Source: Spirochaetota bacterium (GTDB lineage: Bacteria; Spirochaetota; Spirochaetia; DTKZ01). Taken from it: a DNA stretch of 5,441 bases. Location: the NCBI GenBank assembly GCA_029562045.1, contig JAKQWJ010000120.1, positions 1 to 5,441 on the forward strand. The letters are read 5' to 3'. Below the pieces are notes generated by a model. That model did no database searches, was not told the DNA's origin, and worked only from the letters and a program-made list of their open reading frames with translations. The translations under genes and the position numbers were made by a program. This document shows positions 1 to 5,441 of the stretch, piece by piece (positions within the stretch are counted from its first letter, which is position 1; each line of letters opens with the position of its first letter).

Positions 1-203
1 ATCTCCGCCTGCAGGGTAAAGCTGCCGGTCTCGGCTCCGGCGGTGAAAAGCCCCTGCTGATCCACACTGCCCCCGGTGGCGGTCCACCGGGCCTGCCCCG
101 TGGGGATCTCTTTCCCGTCGGCATCGTATCCCCGTAGGGAAAAGGCCGCCTGCGATGCAGGGGGGATTTCCGCCCGGCCGGGGAGGATTTCCAGCCTGAC
201 GGG
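1..203 (-). other. Bacterial Ig-like (Big_2-like) domain near the C-terminus of the DUF499 protein, incomplete
   Basis: Residues 1000-1066 resemble a bacterial Ig-like beta-sandwich: VRLEILPG, then an FSLRGYDADGKEI strand, then ARWTATGGSVDQQGLFTAG at 1037-1055, and finally GSFTLQAE. The pattern W-x-A-T-G-G-x-V/I-x-x-x-G-L-F-T-A-G followed by G-x-F-T-L-x-A is the hallmark of Big_2-type repeats. The domain continues past the window edge. The protein has no visible signal peptide at its N-terminus, so a cytoplasmic interaction or DNA-contact role is more likely than adhesion. Confidence 0.6.
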
Positions 204-3200
204 CCGGGACTCTTTTTCCATCTGCCGCCGGGCAACCGGGGGCTTTACCAGAAGGGCGGAGCTGTCGGAATCGAGAAAGGAGAGCTGCTGCCCTCCCCGG
301 AGGCCCCGATACCGCCCCTCCCGGTCGTCGTACTCGTCGGCCCAGGCAAAGGAATCCTGCTCCCAGGTCAGGAGCCCCACGCCGTCACGAACAGCCTGGA
401 CCAGAACCTCCGGGGAGAGAAGACGGGGAAGGTAGAGGTAGCGGGCGAAGTCTTCCGCAAGCTGCCGGACCGGCACATGGTCCCCCCGCCAGAGGGGGAT
501 TCTGTCCAGCTCCATCCGGAGGCGGGTGGCGGAGAAGGCGGTTATCAGGTATTCGTCGGATTTGAGCTTCCGGGATACCCGGGCCGCCAGAGGCTCCGAG
601 CCGGATACCCGCAGGGCCTCCCATTCCATGGGGGCCTGGGGGTTTTTCTGGCCGGGAACCAGGACCCACTGGTAGGTTTCGGGGATCCGGGCGCCGACGG
701 TGGCGTCAGCGCTCTTCAGCTGCTGCTCCGCCTGCTTCACCTGGAAGGGGGAGAGATTCAGCGCCTCCTTCTCGGCGATGATGGAGGACCAGGCCAGATA
801 CTTCCGCGCCGCGTCATCCAGGTCCTGCAGGCGGGTTTTGTCCGGGGCCAGAAAGACCAGGCTGTTCCGGTAGATCCGTGGGGAGGAGCCCCGGTTCTCG
901 TGAATCCCCCTGGCCTCTTTTTCCGCGGGGCTCTCCTCTTCCCGGGCGTAGGGAAAGGAGATACCCAGAACCACCAGCCGGGTCTCTCTCTCGTCGGGGA
1001 TATCCTGCCCCCCCTGGGGGAAGGGGTGAACCCGCCGGAAGTCCCCCTTCTCCCGGAGGGCCTCCCGGACCCGGGTCTCCAGTTCCTGGGCCACCTTGTC
1101 GGGGTTCCGCTTCAGCTGTTCCGCCCGGTCTTCAGCGAGCTTGGTCACCGTGGGCTGGGTGGAGTACCAGTAATGGGGCCCGTCCTGGTACAGGTAGGTG
1201 GCGGTGGCGGCCAGGCGGCGCAGGGCGTCGCCGAAGAGGGCGGGAGGCTCTCCCGGGATCATGCAGCCCAGCTTGATTCTTCGGTCTTCGATGCCATGGC
1301 GGGCCGCGTCGGTGGTGGGGGCGGAGCCGAGAAAAATGGTCCGGGCCACCCGGCGGGTGGCGGAGTACTTGCCCAGATTGGGGACCTCTCCGTCGATCTT
1401 TAGAGGAAGAGACCCGGGGCCGTCCACATCCTTCTCGATGATGGGCATCCAGTTGTCCGAGAGGTAGCGGGTCATCTCGAACTGCACCTGGGGGTCGTCG
1501 ATGGCGATATTGGCGGGAAGGATAAGGGGGTTCCTGTCCCCCTTTTCCCAGAGACAGTGAATGACCGCGGCCATGAGTCGCAGGACTCCCCGGGTCCTTT
1601 GAAATTTCAGGAGGCTGGACCAGTCGTTGTAGAGCCGGTCGAAGACCTCGGGATGGATGGGATAGGCCGCCTTGATGCGCTTTTCGTAATCCCCCTGGCG
1701 GCACTCCGGCGGGAACTCCTGCTGCTGGGAATTATAGAGATCCATGAAGGCCCGGGCCACGATATCCCGGTCCTTGAAACGGGCATCCTCCGCCAGGGGC
1801 TCGAAGAGGCGGCGGCGCACAATTTCGAAGCCTTCCTCCGCCGTGGCGGGCCTCCAGGAAGACTCCACCCGGCCGATGACATTCCGCAGCCGCACCAGGG
1901 CCTCCCTCCCCTTCGCCCCCCCCACCTCGGCGTCATCCGCCAGGGTGTGGGGAGAGCCCGTGTCGTCGGAGGCGGGAAGGCTGACCACCAGGAGGCAGTT
2001 CTTCGCCAACTTGGCCGATTCGGTCAGGGCCTGGGCGAAACTGAAATGGGTTTCGAAGCTTCCCGCCGGCAGGTCCCCCCCGTCGTGGAGCTGGCGGGCG
2101 TAGGCCACCCATTCGTCCACCAGGATAAGGCAGGGACCGTAGCGGTTGAAGAGTTCCCGCAGGGCGTCGCCGGGACTGGTGGCCTTATCGTCGTCGGCGG
2201 CTATGCGGCCGAAGGCCTCCCGGCCGCCTAACTGCCAGGCGATCTCCCCCCACAGGGTTTTGACCACCGTGCCGTCCTTCTTCACCACCGGGTTTCCCGG
2301 AGAGATCTTGTTCCCCACAAGCACGACCCGGCGGACCCGGGGCACCGCGGAGATCCCCCCCTCCCGCATCAGGTCTTCCACCCCGGGAAGCTCCGTGGGC
2401 CTGGTCCCGGAAAAAAGATGGTAGAGGGCCAGCATGGAGTGGGTTTTTCCGCCGCCGAAGTTGGTCTGGAGCTGCACCACCGGATCCCCCTCGCCGGAGC
2501 CCAGACGCTTCAGGGCCCCCACGAGAAGGCCCTTGAGACTCTCGGTAAGAAAGGTGCGGCGGAAGAACTCCGCCGGGTCCCGGTATTCGTCGGTCCCCTC
2601 CCCCAGATGGACCTGCCAGAGGTCCGCGGCGAACTCCGCCTGCTGGTACCGGCCCGAGGCCACATCCCGGTGGGGAGTCACCACCTCCCGCCAGGGTTTG
2701 AGCCCCGCCGCGTCCGCCCGATCAATGACCGAAACGGTGACCTTCCGCTTCTGCTGCCGCACCTGCTCGTCGTAGCGGAGCCGGAGAAGCTCGGTCTTCA
2801 TTTTTTCCACCTCGGCGGACTGGGGGGCGGAGACGGCGGTGAGCATCCGGAAAACCGAGTCCAGGGCCCGGTAGGCGTCGTCGCTGGAGAAGGCCTCCTG
2901 ATGAGCCCAGTCGTTCCGGTGGTCCCGCAGTTCGCTGACCAGGCTCCGTTCGGCCCGGCCCAGGGTCTGGTTAAAAACATCGTTCCACTTCACCCACATG
3001 AAGTTGAGAAGAGCCTGGGCGTCCCAGGAGGAGATCTTCTTTCCCGCCAGGATCCGGTCCCCTTCGGTGAAGTCCCGGAACACCCCACGGGCCCTCTCCT
3101 CGCCGAAGCGGGCCAGGACCTCCCGTTCCACAAAGGGGGCCAGCCCCTCTTTAAGAAGTTCCAGGGACTTTCCCACGCGTTCATGATTGGTCATGGCCAT
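1..3200 (-). CDS. DUF499 (COG1483) AAA-type ATPase with N-terminal Swt1-type HEPN domain, 3' end cut by window
   Basis: Translating the minus strand from the ATG at 3200-3198 gives 1066 codons with no stop down to base 1, so the C-terminus is missing. Residues 1 to about 125 look like a Swt1-type HEPN domain with the RNDWAH (R-N-x3-H) motif at 95-100. The P-loop is NFGGGKTH at 247-254, a GGGKT Walker A typical of DUF499. Walker B is CLILVDEW at 357-364, with D362 and E363. A likely sensor strand (NCLLVVSLPAS) lies at 401-411, and arginines at 437-450 may act in trans. The DUF499 body runs to about 990. From about 1000 an Ig-like segment begins. The protein should be a cytoplasmic ATPase that works with the upstream methyltransferase, probably in anti-phage defence; this role is inferred from family and neighbourhood. 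The start is set by a Shine-Dalgarno 8 bases upstream; M3 at 3194 is too far from it. GC and codon use look even throughout, unlike the upstream gene. Family identity is recognised from motifs and was not searched. Confidence 0.9.
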   Translation of the reverse strand, partial: MAMTNHERVGKSLELLKEGLAPFVEREVLARFGEERARGVFRDFTEGDRILAGKKISSWDAQALLNFMWVKWNDVFNQTLGRAERSLVSELRDHRNDWAHQEAFSSDDAYRALDSVFRMLTAVSAPQSAEVEKMKTELLRLRYDEQVRQQKRKVTVSVIDRADAAGLKPWREVVTPHRDVASGRYQQAEFAADLWQVHLGEGTDEYRDPAEFFRRTFLTESLKGLLVGALKRLGSGEGDPVVQLQTNFGGGKTHSMLALYHLFSGTRPTELPGVEDLMREGGISAVPRVRRVVLVGNKISPGNPVVKKDGTVVKTLWGEIAWQLGGREAFGRIAADDDKATSPGDALRELFNRYGPCLILVDEWVAYARQLHDGGDLPAGSFETHFSFAQALTESAKLAKNCLLVVSLPASDDTGSPHTLADDAEVGGAKGREALVRLRNVIGRVESSWRPATAEEGFEIVRRRLFEPLAEDARFKDRDIVARAFMDLYNSQQQEFPPECRQGDYEKRIKAAYPIHPEVFDRLYNDWSSLLKFQRTRGVLRLMAAVIHCLWEKGDRNPLILPANIAIDDPQVQFEMTRYLSDNWMPIIEKDVDGPGSLPLKIDGEVPNLGKYSATRRVARTIFLGSAPTTDAARHGIEDRRIKLGCMIPGEPPALFGDALRRLAATATYLYQDGPHYWYSTQPTVTKLAEDRAEQLKRNPDKVAQELETRVREALREKGDFRRVHPFPQGGQDIPDERETRLVVLGISFPYAREEESPAEKEARGIHENRGSSPRIYRNSLVFLAPDKTRLQDLDDAARKYLAWSSIIAEKEALNLSPFQVKQAEQQLKSADATVGARIPETYQWVLVPGQKNPQAPMEWEALRVSGSEPLAARVSRKLKSDEYLITAFSATRLRMELDRIPLWRGDHVPVRQLAEDFARYLYLPRLLSPEVLVQAVRDGVGLLTWEQDSFAWADEYDDREGRYRGLRGGQQLSFLDSDSSALLVKPPVARRQMEKESRPVRLEILPGRAEIPPASQAAFSLRGYDADGKEIPTGQARWTATGGSVDQQGLFTAGAETGSFTLQAE
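2826..3200 (-). other. HEPN_Swt1-like domain at the N-terminus of the DUF499 ATPase
   Basis: The first 125 or so residues are predicted mostly helical. They carry the tryptophan-rich stretch WVKWNDVF at 69-76, then LRDHRNDWAH at 91-100, which holds the HEPN consensus R-polar-x3-H (R95, N96, H100; codons at 2901-2918). HEPN domains of this kind are often metal-independent RNases that act after dimerisation, although some only bind RNA. Because R, N and H are all present, the domain looks catalytically competent. Swt1-type HEPN domains are known at the N-termini of DUF499 proteins. RNase activity here is inference. Confidence 0.78.
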
Positions 3201-3231
3201 GACGGTACTCTCCTCATGCGCTTAATTGTTT
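3201..3231 (-). other. 31-base intergenic gap between the methyltransferase stop and the ATPase start
   Basis: The gap between the TGA at 3234-3232 and the ATG at 3200 holds only a short AT-rich stretch and the ribosome binding site. There is no hairpin with a T run and no recognisable -35/-10 pair, so the two genes probably share one transcript. Confidence 0.75.
3209..3214 (-). promoter_or_regulatory. Shine-Dalgarno sequence AGGAGA for the DUF499 gene
   Basis: On the minus strand AGGAGA ends 8 bases before the ATG at 3200, which is near-ideal spacing. It decides between the ATG at 3200 and the in-frame ATG two codons later at 3194 (14 bases of spacing), in favour of the first. It sits within the short gap after the methyltransferase stop, so the ATPase can be translated independently from the shared transcript. 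Confidence 0.85.
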
Positions 3232-5441
3232 TCAATGGACCTCATCAAAGAGTTCCCCCTCCCGGGGCCCCGCCTCCTTCTCCTGGCCGGCGAGGCGCAG
3301 GATTTCGGGCCAGCTCCGGACAAGGCTGTTGTAGGACAGGGCTTCGGCGGCCCGCTTTTTTCGTTCGCAGAGGGTGTAGAGGCGGTAGCAGAGTTCCCGG
3401 GCCCTTTCCGCCCGGGGGCCCAGGAGCCCCGCCAGTTGAGCGGCGGCCCCTTCGCCGCCGGATTCCAGCACCCGAACCAGATGGTGCAGGACCTTCCAGT
3501 CCGACAGGCGGGGGTCGGCGCCGGGCGTCCATAGGGCATCCAGTTCCCCGGGCCGGAGAAGGCGGACCTTCCCCTTGCCGGAGACGAGGAGACCCGCCTC
3601 GGCCATGCCCGCCACGCTGGTGTCCTTGGCCTTGGAGAGGGTCTCGGCCACGCCGAATTCTCCTTCGGCGAAGCCGAACTGCTCGAACCAGGCCAGGGCC
3701 CAGCGGCTGTGGGCGTCGAAGTCCCCCTCCTGCTCCGCCAGGTACTCGTCCAGGACCTGGTTGATCAGGGCCAGGGCCTCCCGCACCGGGACCTCCCGGC
3801 CGGAGGCGTCGATGACCCGGGCGTAACGGGTGTAGACCCCCATCCCCGGCCCGATGGCCGCCTGGGCCAGGTCCACCGGGGCAATGAAGGCCCCGGAGCC
3901 CGAGGGGACAGGCCGGGGCCCCCCCCCGGAAGAGTTCCCCGGGGGAAGGCCCTGGAGGATGCGCAGGGCCGGCGGCAGCTCCTCTTTCAGGGCCTCCACG
4001 AACTCCCGCCGGGTTGCCGTGGGAGCCCCGGCCTCCCGCTTCCGGCAGACCAGAACCACGCTGGAGGCCAGGGCGTTGGTTCCCTGGCCGATCATGCGAC
4101 TCTCATTTTCTGTTCTGATAGGCCATGTTCCGGTGATGGAAAAACCCGCTTCGATGACTGCCCCGAGGAAGGTCTCCCAGCCAGTGCTGGCCGTTCCCCC
4201 TTCGGACTCTTTTTCCGCCTGCTTGAAGGCGTAATAAATGGACACGGGAAAAGCGGGATGAGCCTGCCGGGCCAGCTGCCCCATTGCAGCAGTCATCCCA
4301 TCCAGAAAAAAGGTCTCTGCCTCTTCCTTGCTGCCATGGCGATAAGGTGTTGCCACCAACTCTTCAACCTTGGGGACAGCCAGAGTTGAGAAGAGATCGG
4401 TAAACACATTGCGCAAGGAACGGCGCAGCCAAACATAAAAAAAATCCGACAGATCGGCGTATCCGATATTATCGTAATACGGTGGATCGGTGGAAATGAT
4501 TTTCTTTTCAGAAATTGATTGGGTTGCTGCGTCGGATTGCATCGAAAACCCCGCAGCGCGGTTATCTACCCATTCAAAGGATTTGGCAAAAGCCTTAACG
4601 ATGCCATCGATGAAAACACTCCATGAACCGGAGCTATTTCCCAGCGGGTTTCCTTCGGCAAAATCCCAAACCATGGGAATTGCCTGGCGGGCAAATAGGT
4701 GCCTAGGACATTGTGCATTGGGTTCCCACGCACACAAACTATTGCCCAAATCTGCCTGTTTACTCAAAGCAAAGGCCAAATAAACCGCCACCGCATCGGC
4801 ATAGGCGGCGGGTCCGGTGCCGTTCCGGGAGAGAGGCCTCCCGTCGGAAAGAGAGGCTTCAGGGTCCGGGGAGGAGGAACCGGAATCGGGGTTTTCCTTG
4901 CCCCCCGGGTCCGCCGCCCCGGGATCTTTTCCCCCCCAGCCTTTTTTTGCATCCTCCAGCACCTTCTCCCGGGCCTCCAGAACCAGGTCCGAAAAGGTGG
5001 TCAGGGCCACCAGCTGCCGCGGGGTGAAGAGGTCGGCGAAGGTCCTGAATCCATACAGTGGCGGAGAAAACCAACGGGGGTTATCCGGCATTGGCACATC
5101 GGATGTCCATTCTGGCCTTGCTTGCCGGGCCATCGCCTCGTGATCTGGATTGGGCGACAGGTATACCCGCCCCCGCTCTCCTTCGGCCACAATGGCCATG
5201 AGGCGAGAACCCATGCGGCCCGCCCTGCCTTCCGCCTTGATGTAATCACCGGACATGGGAGTCCCGGACATCACGCAGGCGAAATTGCCGCCCCTGGCAA
5301 GTTTCGTCCCCCTTTTCGCCCCTTCCGGATCCCGGGGCTTTCCCACCCGCACGGCAAAATGGTAGGGCCGGGACGACCGGCCGCCATCCCCTTCCGGGTT
5401 CCTCTCCTTCACCACCTCCACGAAGGCCTCCTTCCCCTTTT
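3232..5441 (-). CDS. DUF1156-family adenine-specific DNA methyltransferase (COG1743), 5' end cut by window
   Basis: The frame is open from base 5441 to the TGA at 3234-3232, giving 735 visible residues. A GTG at 5421 is not the real start: the frame continues upstream (KGKEAF before it), and this region matches the middle of DUF1156 proteins, which usually run to about 900-1000 residues. The missing part should hold the DUF1156 domain and the SAM-binding motif I. Visible, in fragment numbering: part of the Zn-ribbon region with FACVMSGTP (53-61), the conserved FADLFTPRQLVALTTFSDLV (134-153), a Gly/Pro/Ser linker (about 165-206), RQAIPMVWDFAEGNP (about 251-265), and catalytic motif IV DPPYY at 318-322 (4474-4488), the signature of N6-adenine or N4-cytosine methylation. 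After a second linker (about 497-518) comes IAPVDLAQAAIGPGM, and near the C-terminus RELCYRLYTLCERKKRA. The enzyme should modify host DNA as the self-marking arm of a defence module with the DUF499 ATPase just downstream. GC content is mosaic, with a low-GC core (about 4081-4800). Target sequence cannot be told. Confidence 0.93.
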   Translation of the reverse strand, partial: KGKEAFVEVVKERNPEGDGGRSSRPYHFAVRVGKPRDPEGAKRGTKLARGGNFACVMSGTPMSGDYIKAEGRAGRMGSRLMAIVAEGERGRVYLSPNPDHEAMARQARPEWTSDVPMPDNPRWFSPPLYGFRTFADLFTPRQLVALTTFSDLVLEAREKVLEDAKKGWGGKDPGAADPGGKENPDSGSSSPDPEASLSDGRPLSRNGTGPAAYADAVAVYLAFALSKQADLGNSLCAWEPNAQCPRHLFARQAIPMVWDFAEGNPLGNSSGSWSVFIDGIVKAFAKSFEWVDNRAAGFSMQSDAATQSISEKKIISTDPPYYDNIGYADLSDFFYVWLRRSLRNVFTDLFSTLAVPKVEELVATPYRHGSKEEAETFFLDGMTAAMGQLARQAHPAFPVSIYYAFKQAEKESEGGTASTGWETFLGAVIEAGFSITGTWPIRTENESRMIGQGTNALASSVVLVCRKREAGAPTATRREFVEALKEELPPALRILQGLPPGNSSGGGPRPVPSGSGAFIAPVDLAQAAIGPGMGVYTRYARVIDASGREVPVREALALINQVLDEYLAEQEGDFDAHSRWALAWFEQFGFAEGEFGVAETLSKAKDTSVAGMAEAGLLVSGKGKVRLLRPGELDALWTPGADPRLSDWKVLHHLVRVLESGGEGAAAQLAGLLGPRAERARELCYRLYTLCERKKRAAEALSYNSLVRSWPEILRLAGQEKEAGPREGELFDEVH
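3886..3951 (-). other. Second Gly/Pro/Ser linker in the methyltransferase
   Basis: About 22 residues (visible 497-518) containing PPGNSSGGGPRPVPSGSGAF separate the Rossmann-like core from the conserved IAPVDLAQAAIGPGM segment. Family members, as I remember them, pass almost directly from the preceding helix to IAPVDLAQ, so this looks like an inserted flexible hinge. It contains the nine-G run. Confidence 0.6.
3919..3927 (-). repeat. Homopolymer of nine G (coding strand) inside the methyltransferase gene
   Basis: Nine consecutive C on the plus strand read as three in-frame GGG glycine codons in the second linker. It is the longest homopolymer I found in the window; several C7 runs and one C8 run also occur. 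Runs of this length can slip in replication, which would shift the frame and remove the conserved C-terminal part. Confidence 0.85.
4081..4800 (-). other. Low-GC segment covering the methyltransferase catalytic core
   Basis: Hand counts give about 371 G+C in 720 bases (about 51%), with 4381-4800 at about 48%. Rows just outside reach 73-77% (3901-4020) and 68-73% (4801-4920). Codon choice changes with it: TTG, TTT, GAT, AAT, GCA and AAA replace CTG, TTC, GAC, AAC, GCC and AAG. The frame stays intact and the protein is still recognisably the same family. The segment spans roughly visible residues 214-453 and includes DPPYY. A recombined allele segment is the simplest reading. Confidence 0.75.
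4822..4947 (-). other. Low-complexity Gly/Pro/Ser/Asp linker in the methyltransferase
   Basis: About 42 residues (visible 165-206), starting KKGWGGKDPGAADPGG and ending before the conserved AAYADAVAVYLAF block, are rich in G, P, S, D and E and predicted disordered. From memory of the family, this junction is usually shorter. On the coding strand the DNA contains a run of seven A (4942-4948) and a run of seven G (4931-4937). It marks the boundary with the low-GC core. Confidence 0.65.

Noticed and set aside
477..1403. A 308-residue open frame on the plus strand
   Set aside because: It lies opposite the DUF499 body, has biased Gly/Leu/Pro composition and no recognisable motif; it is a GC-driven shadow.
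1008..2361. C7 to C8 runs at 1008-1014, 1916-1923 and 2355-2361 as further phase-variation tracts
   Set aside because: Runs of this size are common in such GC-rich coding DNA and lie within structured parts of the ATPase; there is no specific sign of switching.
3192..3194. Second ATG (M3) as the ATPase start
   Set aside because: Its spacing of 14 bases from AGGAGA is too long compared with 8 bases for the first ATG.
3201..3231. Promoter or terminator between the two genes
   Set aside because: The gap is only 31 bases, with no stem-loop plus T run and no -35/-10 pair.
2418..3764. A 448-residue open frame on the plus strand running across both genes
   Set aside because: It is antisense to two clear genes, crosses their junction, is Pro/Gly/Arg-rich with no domain, and is expected from high GC at third positions.
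3232..5421. GTG at 5421 as the methyltransferase start
   Set aside because: The frame stays open to the window edge, no clear ribosome binding site is properly spaced, and the sequence is the interior of the family, so the gene is 5'-truncated by the window.
1..5441. CRISPR array, tRNA, insertion sequence ends or attachment site
   Set aside because: No direct repeat series, cloverleaf-like segment, terminal inverted repeats or duplicated borders were seen; practically all bases are coding.

Overview
The window is almost entirely coding and holds parts of two genes, both read on the minus strand and cut by the window edges. From the right, the first is a DUF1156-family (COG1743) adenine-specific DNA methyltransferase, missing its N-terminus (3232-5441). 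After a 31-base gap with a good Shine-Dalgarno sequence comes a DUF499 (COG1483) P-loop ATPase with an N-terminal Swt1-type HEPN domain, missing its C-terminus (1-3200). It reads as 1066 uninterrupted codons and is still open at base 1. The two make a tight co-directional pair, so they are probably co-transcribed, methyltransferase first.

DUF1156 methyltransferases next to DUF499 ATPases are a known gene neighbourhood of bacterial and archaeal defence islands, often with a DUF3780 protein and a helicase or phospholipase-D-type nuclease. Those partners, if present, lie outside this window. The likely logic is that the methyltransferase marks self DNA at adenine, while the large ATPase senses or translocates on unmodified invading DNA and triggers an effector. 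The intact HEPN motif in the ATPase suggests that this protein may itself carry the RNase effector. The function is inferred from family and context, and the defence role was not seen directly.

The host is a GC-rich bacterium. Hand-counted rows in the ATPase gene and in the outer parts of the methyltransferase gene give about 65-77% GC, with a strong preference for GCC, CTG, CGG, GGG, GAG and GAC codons. The phylum cannot be fixed from this sequence. GC-rich Synergistota, Spirochaetota or Desulfobacterota-like anaerobes would all fit.

The most unusual signal is inside the methyltransferase gene. About 720 bases around the DPPY catalytic motif (about 4081-4800) drop to about 51% GC, with TTG, TTT, GAT, AAT and GCA codons, while sequence on both sides is above 68%. 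This suggests a mosaic gene whose catalytic core came from a lower-GC donor. The two Gly/Pro/Ser-rich linkers that flank the core region carry homopolymer runs, including a run of nine G in the coding strand.
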